This document shows positions 33,717-43,700 of a stretch of 47,789 bases of DNA, one piece after another. The stretch's first letter is position 1. The number at the start of each line of letters is the position of its first letter. Origin of the DNA: Acidobacteriaceae bacterium (GTDB lineage: Bacteria; Acidobacteriota; Terriglobia; Terriglobales; Acidobacteriaceae). Where the stretch lies: assembly GCA_027449545.1 (NCBI GenBank), contig DAIDLI010000024.1, positions 1 through 47,789 of the forward strand. The letters are read 5' to 3'. Below the pieces are notes generated by a model. It worked only from the letters and a program-made list of their open reading frames with translations, made no database searches and was not told the DNA's origin. The position numbers and the translations under genes are program-made.

Positions 33717-34123
33717 ATCTCAGCCGCATTGCAGCGCTGGGCTGTCTGGCTGCGTGTTGTGGGCTGGCGGCCTGTAATGCGGGCAAAGAGAAGAATTCCT
33801 ATGCGGTCAACGTGGCCGGCAATCCCGAGCAGGGCAAGCAGATCATCCAGGGATACGGGTGCGGCGCCTGCCACATCATTCCCGGAATTCCCGATGCCCA
33901 CGGCCTGGTAGGACCGCCGCTGATGTACTTTGCCCAACGCACCATGATCGCGGGCGAGTTGCCCAACACCCCTGAGAACCTGGTGCGCTGGCTGCGCAAC
34001 CCGCAGAGTGTGGAGCCCCACACCGCAATGCCGAATGTGGGGCTATCGGAGAGCCAGGCCTGGGATGTGACGGCTTATCTTTATACGCTTCGCGGAATGA
34101 AAGGGGAACCATGGAATCAGTAG
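33713..34123 (+). CDS. Cytochrome c lipoprotein
   Basis: A 136-residue protein with a lipoprotein-type signal (LAACCGLAAC) and one heme site CGACH (GYGCGACHIIPGIPDAHGLVGPPL). The distal heme ligand Met is in HTAMPNVGLSESQ. It is anchored outside the cytoplasmic membrane and could carry electrons between the PQQ dehydrogenase and the oxidase. It overlaps the genes on both sides (ATGA with the upstream gene, 13 bp with the dehydrogenase). Confidence 0.88.
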   Translation: MNLSRIAALGCLAACCGLAACNAGKEKNSYAVNVAGNPEQGKQIIQGYGCGACHIIPGIPDAHGLVGPPLMYFAQRTMIAGELPNTPENLVRWLRNPQSVEPHTAMPNVGLSESQAWDVTAYLYTLRGMKGEPWNQ

Positions 34124-35958
34124 CGAGACTGCTTGGGGCTGTGGCTGTTGGCGCCCTGGTGGTGGCAGGGCCTTCGCTGGCGCAGAACAAGCCGCAGAAC
34201 AAGACGCCGAACGGAATGACGACCAATATCCCCGGAGCCATTCCCGGGGTTCATGCGGTCGCGCCGGTGGCCGACGGGCAATGGACCATGCCGGCCGGCG
34301 ACTACGGCAATCTGCGCTACAGCCCGCTGGACCAGATCAATACCAGCAACGTGCACAACCTGCACGTTGTGGGGGTATTCAGCGATGGCATTCCGCACGG
34401 GCACGAGGGCGGGCCGCTGGTGGTGGGCAGCACGCTCTACATGGTGACGCCCTTTCCCGACAAGCTGATCGCCCTCGATCTCACCAAGCCCGGCTTCCCC
34501 ATCAAGTGGACCTTCAATCCCAATCCCAATATCGAATCGCAAGGCGTGGCCTGCTGCGATGTGGTCAATCGCGGCGCCAGCTATGCCGATGGCAAGATCA
34601 TCTACGCCACTCTCGACAACCACGTGGTCGCAGTAGACGCCAACAGCGGCCAGCTCGACTGGGAGACGCAGACCGGGGACATCAAGTACGGCGAGACCAC
34701 CACGATGGCCCCTATCATCGTCAACAATGTTGTCTTCGTTGGCGACAGCGGCGGCGAACTGGGCGTGCGCGGCAAGGTAACGGCGCTGGATCTGAAGACC
34801 GGCAAGATTCTGTGGCGCGCATATAGCACCGGGCCGGACAGCGATGTGCGCATCGGGCCGGACTTCCATCCCTTCTATGCCAAGGACCAGGGCAAGGACC
34901 TGGGGGTAAAGACCTGGAACCCGGGCCAGTGGAAGATCGGCGGCGGCACGGTGTGGGGCTGGATCTCCTACGATCCCGAGCTCAACGAGATCTACTACGG
35001 CACCGGCAATCCGGGCGTGTGGAATCCCGACATGCGGCCTGGGGACAACAAGTGGTCGATCACTCTGTTCGCACGCGATCCCCAGAGCGGCATGGCCAAG
35101 TGGGCCTATCAGATCGAGCCGCACGACTACTACGACCATGACGAGATCATGGAGAACATCCTCGTCGATATGCCGTGGCAGGGGAAGGAGCGCAAGCTGC
35201 TCATCCATCCGGGGCGCACGGGCTTTGTGTTTGTCATGGACCGCGAAACGGGGCAGTTGCTATCGGTCAAGCCATTCGAGCCGGTCACCTGGTCGAAGGG
35301 CTACGACCTGAAGACGGGAGACGACAATGTGGCGCCGGGCATGGCCACGCACTTCGGCCAGTACACCAAGGACATCTGCCCGTCATCGACGGGCGGCAAG
35401 GAGTTCGTCCCCTCTTCCTTCTCGCCGAAGACGGGCTACCTGTACATTCCTGCGCATAACACCTGCATGGATTACATGGGCACGGCGGTGAACTATATCG
35501 CCGGCACGCCCTACCTGGGCGCCAGCGTGCGCATGTACCCGGGGCCGGGCGGCTACCAGGGCGAGTTGATTGCCTGGGACGTGGCCAAAGGGCAGAAGGT
35601 GTGGAGCATCCAGGACAAGGATTTCCCGGTGCACAGCGGCGTGCTCTCAACCGGGGGCGATGTGGTCTTTTACGGAACGATGGAGGGCTGGTTCCGCGCC
35701 GTAGACGATCGAACCGGCAAGATCCTGTGGCAGTTCAAGACCGGATCCAGCATCATCAGCGATCCGATTACCTTCACAGGGCCGGATGGCAAACAGTACG
35801 TGGCCGTGTATTCGGGTGTGGGCGGCTGGATGGGAGCGGTGGCGCTCGCAGGTCACTCCGTGGATGACCCGTATGCGGATCTGGGCACGGCGGGAGCCAT
35901 GCGCAAGCTCAAGGGCGTTGTGGAGCCGGGAGGCACGCTGTATGTCTTCAGCGAGTAA
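34111..35958 (+). CDS. PQQ-dependent alcohol dehydrogenase with lanthanide-type Asp-X-Asp
   Basis: A 615-residue quinoprotein with a signal peptide (MESVARLLGAVAVGALVVAG) and an eight-bladed propeller. Active-site marks are the vicinal disulfide Cys148-Cys149 (GVACCDVV), Glu216 (GGELGVRG) and Asn300 (YYGTGNPGVWN), and the catalytic Asp342 in PHDYYDHDEI. Two residues on is Asp344; an Asp at this +2 position is the mark of lanthanide-dependent enzymes (XoxF, ExaF/PedH), where calcium enzymes have Ala or Ser. The enzyme should oxidise an alcohol in the periplasm and pass electrons to cytochrome c. Substrate (methanol, ethanol or other) and clade cannot be set by eye. It starts at ATG 34111 with AAAGGGG upstream. 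Confidence 0.9.
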   Translation: MESVARLLGAVAVGALVVAGPSLAQNKPQNKTPNGMTTNIPGAIPGVHAVAPVADGQWTMPAGDYGNLRYSPLDQINTSNVHNLHVVGVFSDGIPHGHEGGPLVVGSTLYMVTPFPDKLIALDLTKPGFPIKWTFNPNPNIESQGVACCDVVNRGASYADGKIIYATLDNHVVAVDANSGQLDWETQTGDIKYGETTTMAPIIVNNVVFVGDSGGELGVRGKVTALDLKTGKILWRAYSTGPDSDVRIGPDFHPFYAKDQGKDLGVKTWNPGQWKIGGGTVWGWISYDPELNEIYYGTGNPGVWNPDMRPGDNKWSITLFARDPQSGMAKWAYQIEPHDYYDHDEIMENILVDMPWQGKERKLLIHPGRTGFVFVMDRETGQLLSVKPFEPVTWSKGYDLKTGDDNVAPGMATHFGQYTKDICPSSTGGKEFVPSSFSPKTGYLYIPAHNTCMDYMGTAVNYIAGTPYLGASVRMYPGPGGYQGELIAWDVAKGQKVWSIQDKDFPVHSGVLSTGGDVVFYGTMEGWFRAVDDRTGKILWQFKTGSSIISDPITFTGPDGKQYVAVYSGVGGWMGAVALAGHSVDDPYADLGTAGAMRKLKGVVEPGGTLYVFSE

Positions 35959-36772
35959 ATGGCTGGTGGCATGGGTCGCGAGCTGCGTAGGCGCCGCCGG
36001 GGTGGCGGCTGCGCCGCTGCGGGTGTGCGCCGATCCCAACAACCTGCCCTTCTCGAACCGGCAGCAGCAGGGATTCGAGAACCGCATCGCCAGCCTGATC
36101 GGCAAGGACATGGGCGAGCCCGTGACCTACACCTGGTTTCCGCAGCGCGAGGCGTTCTTCCAAAAGACGCTGGACCGCGGCGTGTGCGATGTGGTGATGA
36201 GCGTGCCGGCAGGCATGGCGGGCACGGCCACAACGCGGCCCTATTACCGGTCGGAGTATGTGTTTGTTACGCGCAAGGATCGCAACCTGAAGATCAGCTC
36301 GTTCGACGACCCGCGGCTGCGCAGGCTGAAGATCGGCGTGCATGTTCTGGGCGATCAGGACGACAGCCTGCCGCCGGTGCATGCCTTCATCAGCCGCGGG
36401 ATCGTGCACAACCTGGTGGGGTACAGCATCTTTGGCAATCTGGACGAAAAGAACCCGCCCTCCGACCTGATCCGCGCGGTAGCCGACCGGCAGGTGGACG
36501 TGGCGGTGGCCTGGGGTCCGATGGCGGGCTATTTCGCCAAGCAATCGAATGTGCCGCTGCGGCTGACGCCCATCAGCGGAGACAGCCTGCACCCGGATCT
36601 GCCCTTTGCATTCGAAATGGGCATCGGGGTGCGCCCCAACGATACGGCGTTGCGAGACAAACTGGACGCGGAGCTGGCTCGCCGCCAGGCAGAGATTCAG
36701 CAGATCCTGCGCGCCTACGGTGTTCCAGAGAAGAACGCTGGCGAGCAGGAAGCGAAATCGACGGAGGAGTAG
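35942..36772 (+). CDS. MxaJ/XoxJ-like periplasmic binding protein
   Basis: A 276-residue protein of the quinoprotein-dehydrogenase-associated substrate-binding family. It starts MSSASKWLVAWVASCVGAAGVAAAPLRVCADPNNLPFSN; a hydrophobic signal is followed by the characteristic 'CADPNNLPFSN' mature start. Further marks are YTWFPQREAFFQKTL, CDVVMSVPAG, TTRPYYRSEYVFV and DVAVAWGPMAGYFA. XoxJ/MxaJ proteins are encoded beside PQQ methanol dehydrogenases and are thought to help their maturation. It overlaps the end of the dehydrogenase gene by 17 bp. The Lys/Glu-rich C-terminus is not conserved in look. Confidence 0.9.
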   Translation: MSSASKWLVAWVASCVGAAGVAAAPLRVCADPNNLPFSNRQQQGFENRIASLIGKDMGEPVTYTWFPQREAFFQKTLDRGVCDVVMSVPAGMAGTATTRPYYRSEYVFVTRKDRNLKISSFDDPRLRRLKIGVHVLGDQDDSLPPVHAFISRGIVHNLVGYSIFGNLDEKNPPSDLIRAVADRQVDVAVAWGPMAGYFAKQSNVPLRLTPISGDSLHPDLPFAFEMGIGVRPNDTALRDKLDAELARRQAEIQQILRAYGVPEKNAGEQEAKSTEE

Positions 36773-36776
36773 ATCC

Positions 36777-37313
36777 ATGCGCAGTGTGAATCTTCTGCTG
36801 CTGGCCGGCGCGCTGGTGTTGGCGACAGGATGCCGCAGCGGACAGAACGCGACGTCGGTGGCTGCGGGGCGCGCTCCGGTAACCAAGAATCCGGTGGGAC
36901 CTGTGCCCGGCCCGGCGGCCAACGTCACTTACAGCGTCGATCCGCTGCTGCACGATCCCGTGGCGCTACAAGATGGACGCCGGCTCTTCAACTGGTACAA
37001 CTGTTCCGGTTGTCATGGCGGCCACGGCGGCGGCGGCATGGGCCCCAGCCTGCGCGACCGGGTGTGGCTCTACGGCAGCCGCGACGATCAGATCTTCAGC
37101 TCCATCGCCCAAGGGCGTTCCAAGGGCATGCCCGCCTGGGGCACCAAGATTCCCGCCCAGCAGATCTGGGAACTGGTGGCGTACATCAAGAGCATGCGGA
37201 CGCCCTACGAGCCCGATCCCCCGGTAGAGCCGACCAACGAGATGGTGCCCAATCCGCAGCACGATACGGTGCTCGGCGAGGGAACGCAAACCAGCGTTTC
37301 GGAGGCAAAGTAA
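36777..37313 (+). CDS. Cytochrome c lipoprotein of the dehydrogenase operon
   Basis: A 178-residue exported protein with lipobox ATGC near residue 19 (LVLATGCRSG), a Pro/Ala linker, and one heme motif CSGCH (NWYNCSGCHGGHGGGGMGPSL); Met in KGMPAWG is the likely sixth ligand. XoxG-type cytochromes encoded beside XoxJ accept electrons from lanthanide methanol dehydrogenases, so this is the best candidate for that role, though the first cytochrome of the operon could share it. Its TAA abuts the ctaC start codon. Confidence 0.88.
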   Translation: MRSVNLLLLAGALVLATGCRSGQNATSVAAGRAPVTKNPVGPVPGPAANVTYSVDPLLHDPVALQDGRRLFNWYNCSGCHGGHGGGGMGPSLRDRVWLYGSRDDQIFSSIAQGRSKGMPAWGTKIPAQQIWELVAYIKSMRTPYEPDPPVEPTNEMVPNPQHDTVLGEGTQTSVSEAK

Positions 37314-38396
37314 ATGCGCGGGCTGCACAGATCGCGGAGAACAATCCGGGGTGCGCGCGCCGGCGCCATGAGCCTAATGCTCGCCGCCTGTGCCTTGCCG
37401 CTCGCCGGCTGCAAGCTAGCGCAGTCCACCTATAACGCTCATGGCCCCGCGGCCGCGCACATCGCCACGCTGGCCTGGTTCATGACCATTCTGTTCCTGG
37501 TGATCACAGCGATCATGTGGATCCTGATCGGCTATGCGTTTTACCGGCGGCGCGGCTCGCTGGAAACCCACGAGCCGATCGACAGCAGCGGCGGCGAGGG
37601 TTGGATCGCCATTGGCGGCTTCGCGATTCCGGTGGTGGTGCTCACGGTGATCTTTATTTGGGGTCTCATGCTGCTGGGCAGGTATCCGATCCACGGCGTA
37701 TCAGGCGGCATGCCCTCGGCTAAGGCGATGATGGCCATGAAGCCGCAGATCCGCATCATCGGCCACCAGTGGTGGTGGGAGATTCAGTACCTGAGCGACG
37801 ATCCCTCCCAGTCGTTTACCACCGCCAACGAGCTGCACCTTCCGGTCGGACAACCGGTCAACATCGAGGTAAAAACCGCCGACGTGATGCACTCCTTCTG
37901 GATTCCGGCGTTGCACGGCAAGGTGGACCTGGTGCCTTCGCAGCCCAACTACATCCGCCTCGTTGCCTCTCAACCCGGCGAATACCACGGGCAGTGCGCC
38001 GAGTTCTGCGGCGACGAGCATGCCCGCATGCTGCTGCTGGCCATCGCTCAGCCTCCGGCCGCATACCAGGCCTGGAAGCAGGCGCAGCTCCAGCCCGGCC
38101 ACGAGCCCACCACGCCGGAGGCAATCGAGGGCAAACAGGTCTTCCTGGGCTCGCCCTGCGCCATGTGCCACACGGTGCGCGGCACTCGCGCGCTCGGGCA
38201 TGTGGCGCCCGACCTGACCCACATCGGCAGCCGCAAGATGATCGCCTCCGACGTGTATCCGAACAACAACGCCTACCTGATGGCGTGGATCACGCATGCG
38301 CAGTCGCTCAAGCCCGACTGCCTGATGCCCAACCTGACCCAATTCTCGGGAACCCAATTGCAGGACCTGGTGGCCTACCTGCGTCAGTTGCAGTGA
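37314..38396 (+). CDS. ctaC: Cytochrome c oxidase subunit II with fused cytochrome c (caa3 type)
   Basis: A 360-residue protein: a lipoprotein-like signal (LMLAACALPLAGC), two membrane helices (about 50-74 and 96-117), the CuA cupredoxin domain (HQWWWEIQY; HSFWIP; GQCAEFCGDEHARM with both Cys, Glu, His and Met) and a C-terminal cytochrome c domain with CAMCH (about 281-285) and Met in CLMPNL. Fusion of a cytochrome c makes this a caa3-type subunit II. Its place at the far end from ctaD/ctaE, with the dehydrogenase genes between, is unusual. It starts right after the preceding TAA. Confidence 0.94.
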   Translation: MRGLHRSRRTIRGARAGAMSLMLAACALPLAGCKLAQSTYNAHGPAAAHIATLAWFMTILFLVITAIMWILIGYAFYRRRGSLETHEPIDSSGGEGWIAIGGFAIPVVVLTVIFIWGLMLLGRYPIHGVSGGMPSAKAMMAMKPQIRIIGHQWWWEIQYLSDDPSQSFTTANELHLPVGQPVNIEVKTADVMHSFWIPALHGKVDLVPSQPNYIRLVASQPGEYHGQCAEFCGDEHARMLLLAIAQPPAAYQAWKQAQLQPGHEPTTPEAIEGKQVFLGSPCAMCHTVRGTRALGHVAPDLTHIGSRKMIASDVYPNNNAYLMAWITHAQSLKPDCLMPNLTQFSGTQLQDLVAYLRQLQ

Positions 38397-38416
38397 TTCG
38401 CTTCAGAAGTTGCCGA

Positions 38417-38453
38417 TGCACAATGCGCCCCTTGGCTGCGGGCGCTTTGTGCA
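38417..38453. terminator. Long hairpin between convergent genes
   Basis: TGCACAA-t-GCGCCC, a 9-nt loop, GGGCGC-t-TTGTGCA: 13 base pairs with one T-T mismatch. It lies 21 bp after the ctaC stop and 15 bp before the stop of the opposing cytochrome gene. No T-run follows on either strand, but the position and strength suit a bidirectional terminator. Confidence 0.65.
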
Positions 38454-38467
38454 CTCGAAAGAAGAGA

Positions 38468-38830
38468 TTAGCGCGCGGAGAGATAGGCCACTACATCTCG
38501 GATCTGCGTGTTGGTGATGGAGGTGCCGAAGGCGGGCATGGGCCCCTTGCCTTTGTGCACGATCTCGGTGGCCTGATCGACAGTGATCATCTTCTTTCGG
38601 AACACCTGGTAAAGATTGGGCGGGCCAAAAGGCGTGGTATCTTGCGGCTGCTTGTTGTGGCACACTGCGCAGCGCTGATGAAACAGGGCATCACCGCGCT
38701 TGGCCGCGGGGCTCTGAGCCGCGGGATTGTCGGCCCCGCGCGCGGCAACGGCGGCGAAGGCCACGACGCACGCAGCCACAAGCAAAGCGGCTGCATCACG
38801 CGCAGCCCAGGAAAATTGGAATTTCGGCAT
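38468..38830 (-). CDS. Small exported cytochrome c
   Basis: A 120-residue protein with signal peptide (MPKFQFSWAARDAAALLVAACVVAFAAVAARG) and a single class I heme motif CAVCH (FHQRCAVCHNKQP). The sixth ligand is the Met in KGPMPAFG. The start at 38830 has GGAGG six bases upstream; the open extension before it is weak. It converges with the oxidase operon and could serve it as a soluble periplasmic carrier, though expression from its own promoter means it may be shared. Confidence 0.88.
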   Translation of the reverse strand: MPKFQFSWAARDAAALLVAACVVAFAAVAARGADNPAAQSPAAKRGDALFHQRCAVCHNKQPQDTTPFGPPNLYQVFRKKMITVDQATEIVHKGKGPMPAFGTSITNTQIRDVVAYLSAR

Positions 38831-39332
38831 GCCTGACCTCCATCGTGCAGGCTGAACAGGCGGCACAATCAATCGCACCAGCAAAGGGAAGAGGAAGCGT
38901 GCGCGCGGCGAAACCGCGATTCAGCGGATAAGAGCTTCTGCCTGCCAGACTTAGCTGGGTTCAGCCTATCGTCGTAAAAGCCGGGGTGTCAACCGCTGAA
39001 AGAGCTTCCCTTACTCATTTGGATAAATTCCGGCACAGGCTGAAAAGCGGACGGTGCGGAGCGAGTTGATCGGCCCGCGGAGAAGGAGGCCACGAGCTCC
39101 CTTACACGTCGCTGTCCGTGTCTACCGGACCGGAGCTGTCAGGCCGGGGCTGACTTGTGTTTATACGGGGTTTGCAGTGGGGAGAGACAGCAGATCACAC
39201 CACCTTTTTTCCTACTGTGAGCATCCAAGTTTGTCAACAGGCCTCTGTGCGGAAAGCGGGCCCCACAATGACCCGATCCGGGTGTCCGGACCGGCACAGG
39301 ACCTTATTGTCTCGAATTTCTGGAGTTGCTTT
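38831..39332. other. Divergent 500-bp gap, no gene seen
   Basis: This gap separates the small cytochrome c from the propeller lipoprotein. The frame of the lipoprotein is open from 39054 but that part is not protein-like and has no Shine-Dalgarno. Promoters for both genes must lie here; I see no convincing consensus pair. Confidence 0.45.
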
Positions 39333-40619
39333 GTGACCTGGGATATCAAAATCGCTCTTCGCCTCACGCCGGCCCTCGCTGTCCTCCTCGTCTCCGCATG
39401 CGCATCTTCCCCGCGCGTCCCCGCCGGCCCTGGGGCAGTGGGCGCGGCAAGCACCGGTCCGGCTGGCGGAAGCACGGGCGGCTCTTCTTCCAGCGCCGGC
39501 AACTCCGGCACGAGCGGGAGCAGCGGGTCGGGCTCGACGACCAGCACTTCCTCTGCTTCCAATGCTGCTTACGTCTACGTCTCCAGCACGCCGCAGAACG
39601 GGAGCGTGCACCAGATCGCGGCCTATACGGCCGCGGCCAACGGCGCGCTGACGCCGGTGGCTGGCTCTCCCTTCCAGGAGGATGTGACCTCGCTGGCCGC
39701 GGATGGAAGCCAGCTCTTCGCGGTCAACAGCGATGGATACGACGTGGAGTCGTACTCCATCGGCAGCGATGGCGCGCTGGCCCATGAGACGACCACGCAC
39801 GTGTCCACGAGCGGCGACTGCAATACGCTGGGGCAGTTGTTTGTGGACCGCAGCGGGGCCAATCTTTACGCACTGAACTACCGCGGCAGCGGCTGCGCCA
39901 ACAACAACTACGAATCGCTGGCGGTCAACTCGTCCACCGGCGCCCTGACCGACCTGGGCGGCAGCGCGGGCAACAACTGGCTGTCGAACCCGGCCAGCTT
40001 TTCCAGCAACGATTCCTATGCGTACAGCGCCTCGTGCGTGAGCGACATGTACTGGGGCATCTACGGGTTCTCGCGCGGCAGCGGCGGGCTCCTGAATCAG
40101 ATTCAGATCACGGCCGCGCCTCCGGCGGCTCCCAGCGGCACCTTCTACTGCCCCTCCGCCACCGCGACGGACGGAACCAGCGACGTAGCCATCGCCATGC
40201 AGCCGGTCTCGCAGGGGAGTTTCAGCGCGTCCGGAGCCGCGCAGATCGCGACCTACACCATCGCAAGCAACGGCAATCTGACTGCGATCGGGAGCGCCAC
40301 GGCGATGCCACAGGCACCCGTGGGCACGGTGAGCGATCTCAAGATCTCTGCCGATGGCACGCTGCTGGCCGTGAGCGGCAGCGGAGGACTTGAGGTGATG
40401 CACTTCAGCGCGGGCGGGGCGACCGCACTCACCGGGCTGCTGACCAAGGACGCGATCGACCAGTGCTTCTGGGACAAGCAGAATCACCTGTACGCGATCA
40501 GCAAAGCAGCCGGAAAGCTTTATGTATTCACTGTCTCGTCGAGCGGAGCCGTGGCGGCGCCGGGATCGCCCTATGCGGTGAGCCAGCCCGGGAACCTGGC
40601 CGTCGAATCGGCACAGTAA
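39333..40619 (+). CDS. Beta-propeller lipoprotein of the lactonase type
   Basis: A 428-residue lipoprotein starting at GTG 39333 (GGAG 7 bases upstream): KIALRLTPALAVLLVSACASSPR gives a lipobox at VSAC. A Gly/Ser-rich linker (about 30-65) follows. The body carries repeated blade motifs typical of the YVTN/lactonase group: AAYVYVSSTPQNGSVHQIAAYTAAANGALTPVAGSPF, QLFAVNSDGYDVESYSIGSDGAL, LYAISKAAGKLYVFTV. Acidobacteriota encode many such proteins and the catalytic residues of 6-phosphogluconolactonase are not evident, so I infer a cell-envelope role rather than sugar metabolism. Confidence 0.8.
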   Translation: MTWDIKIALRLTPALAVLLVSACASSPRVPAGPGAVGAASTGPAGGSTGGSSSSAGNSGTSGSSGSGSTTSTSSASNAAYVYVSSTPQNGSVHQIAAYTAAANGALTPVAGSPFQEDVTSLAADGSQLFAVNSDGYDVESYSIGSDGALAHETTTHVSTSGDCNTLGQLFVDRSGANLYALNYRGSGCANNNYESLAVNSSTGALTDLGGSAGNNWLSNPASFSSNDSYAYSASCVSDMYWGIYGFSRGSGGLLNQIQITAAPPAAPSGTFYCPSATATDGTSDVAIAMQPVSQGSFSASGAAQIATYTIASNGNLTAIGSATAMPQAPVGTVSDLKISADGTLLAVSGSGGLEVMHFSAGGATALTGLLTKDAIDQCFWDKQNHLYAISKAAGKLYVFTVSSSGAVAAPGSPYAVSQPGNLAVESAQ

Positions 40620-40709
40620 TGGTATCCAGCTGGCAGGAACTTCCGGATTGCAGTCGTGTGGGTCTCGCGGCCTACACGACTGTGCCGATGGCCTCTTGAA
40701 CGGGCGTTT

Positions 40710-43700
40710 CTACCGCGTCTCCACCAGCTCGTCGGTGGCCTTGCTCATCTTCGCGGTGCGCTCCAGCTTATCCCAGTTGAAGGGCTTGCCGTCGATGGCG
40801 CGCTTCAGCGTCTTGAACAGCACAATCGAAAACACCTGCCGGTAAGCGAAGCGCTGCAGCCAGATGTGGAAGAGCAGCCAGGCGTCGCCGCGGCTGGCGG
40901 GGTGCCGCCGCTCCAGGCTGAAGGCAATGGTCGAGGTAACGAAGTCGATGATCAGGAAGCCCAGGAAGTAGGCCACCAGCTTTTCCAGGCTGGCCGGAGA
41001 GGCCGACTCGGGGTGGTAGTAGCGATTGAAGAAGTAGTTCACCACGCCGGCCAGGAACATGACGTCGATAAAAGGCGAGACCAGCGGCAGGATCATCTGG
41101 AAGACGAAGATGTTGGGCAGCGCAAACAGGCCCATGGCCTTATTGCGGGTGAACGCTGCGCGATGCTTCCACACCGACTGAAGGATGCCGAACGACCAGC
41201 GGAAGCGCTGCCGCATCAGGCCGCTGGCGTTGACGGGGGCTTCGGTAAAGGCCAGAGCGCGATCCTCGTAATCCACCTTGAGGTTCTGCTCCAGCAGATT
41301 CATGGTGAGGTCGGCGTCTTCGGCCACGGTGGTGAGCGGATAACCGCCCGCGGCCTTCACCGCCGCGGTGCGCCACGCGCCGATGGCTCCGGGAACCACC
41401 GTGACGACGTGGAACAGGTCCATGGCGCGGCGCTCGAAGTTCTGGCTGGTGATGTACTCGAGAGCCTGCCAGCGGGTCCACAGGTTGATGCGGTTGCCGA
41501 CCTTGGCATTGCCGGCGATGGCGCCGATGCGCGGATCGTCGAAGTGGCAGACCAGCTTAGAGATGGCGTCGGAGGCGATGACGGTATCGGCGTCGATGCC
41601 AACGTAGATCTCCTCGTGGATCTGCTCCAGCGCAAAGTTGAGCGCGGCTGCCTTGCCGCCATTTGGCTTGGTCAGCACCTGCACGCGGCCCTGGGCGATC
41701 TCCTCGGCATAGGCGGCGGTGGCCACCGCTGCGGTAGCATCGCTGGAGCCGTCGTCGACCACAATCACGCGCAGGTTGGGGTAATCGGAGTTGAGCACCG
41801 AGCGAATGGTGCGCACGATCACCTTCTCTTCGTTGTAGGCGGGAATCAACACGGCCACCGCCGGACTGAATCCCGGCGCGAGCTCGCGATGCGGCTTGCG
41901 CAGCCGGTCCACAATGGCGAAGATGCCGATGATCACCAGCCGCGCGCTCATCAGCACATCGCCGATGAAGAACACCATCACGATGAAGTTTCCGATGATG
42001 TCCAGGGCGGAGAAGGCGATGGAATCGGGGATGGTGCGCACCCGCTGCCAGAAGGTCAGCGGCGGCATCACCTGCGCGGTGGTTTTGCCCATCAGCGCGG
42101 AGACCGGCACGAACTTGTAGCCCTTGGCCCGCAGCGTATCGATCAGGAGGGGCAGCGCGGCCACGGTGGCGGAGCGGTCGCCGCCGCCATCGTGCATGAG
42201 GATGATGGAACCGCGGAACTGCGGCTTCACCTTCATGGTCTGGAGCTGATCGAGCACCGCCTGGGTGATCTCCTGCGGGGTCTTGCGGGGATGCTCGTTC
42301 CAGTCGTCGGTGTCGATCTTGTTGCCGATGATGGTGAGCCCGGCCTTCTGGATGACCACCACCGGCGCGGCTTCGTCGTCGGTGTCGGGCTCTTCGTCGA
42401 TGTCGTAGGGCGGGCGGAAGTAGAGCGGCTGAATGCCGAGCTTGCTCTCAAAGAGCCGCTCGGTGATATTCACTTCCAGTTCCAGTTGGCGCGGCGCGAT
42501 CTCCGAGATGTCGGGATGGGTATAGGTATGGTTCCCGATCTCGTTGCCTTCGCGCACGATGCGGCGCATCAGCCCCACGTTCTGCGCGGCCTCATCGCCG
42601 ATGAGCATGAAGGTACCCTTCACATGCTTCCGCTTGAGGATGTCCAGGATCTGCGGCGTCCAGCGGGGATCGGGACCGTCGTCGAACGAAATCGCCACCT
42701 CGTTGGGGTGGTAGCCGTACTGCTCGATCGTGTACGTGCGCGGATACACGTCCATGTGCTCGTCCACGATCAGTTTCTTGCGCGGATCGGGCTCGTCGGT
42801 ATCCACCTCGACGGTGCGCTTGCCGGGCTGAGGCATTCCCGTGACGCGCAGAATGTCGCCCTGCCCTTCCGTATCGACGTCGTGGCCGGGCTGCACCACG
42901 CCGAGCTGATTGAGCGATTGCGGCGCCGTGGGCCGGTCCCAGATGTTCCAGATGGAGCTGTCTTCCTCGCCCAGCCGCCACAACGCGAAGGTCTGCAGCC
43001 CGAGTTCGCGCGCGGCGCGCATCTCATTCAGCGCCGTCACCGCATCGAGAAACCAGACTACATGGCGCTGATTGTCGTCTTCGTCGATGTACTCGTAGTG
43101 AGGGTTGAGCGAATTCTCGTCCAGGTCGAGATCGGCATCGGCATCGGAGGCGCGCTGCCAGGCGTCAGAGACCGAGAGGTCTTCGGTGTCGACCACCTCC
43201 GGCTTGCGGTGGCGGCGGTCCTTGGGATTGGGAATGGTGAGCGTCCAGTCGTACCCGTAGTTGCCGATGGCGCAGATGATCTTCTGCTTGGGCACGATCT
43301 TGAGCATGTGCTGAAGGTTGGCCACGAACCAGCTTTGCGCGGCCACCGGGCCGGGCATGCTGTTGGTTTCGTGCTGGTCGTAGTTCATCAGGATGATGCC
43401 GTCGGAGTTGGCGGCGATCTGCTTCAGATCCTGGTCGCTGGTGGCCACGCCCACATTCACGTACAGGCGCAGGTTGCGCGGGTGCATCTGGGCGTAGAGC
43501 GCCTGGATGAACGCGATGTAGGCCGAATCCGCGTCATCGGGAATGCTCTCAATATCAAAGGAGAGCCCACGGTAGATGGGATAGGCCTCCAGAAACTGCA
43601 TGATCTGGTCGCGCAGAGCCGCGCTCTTGTCCGGATCCTGGAGCACCGCGCCCATGCCCTCATCCCAGGTTTGGGTATGGGGGTTGTAGTTGTTCAGATG

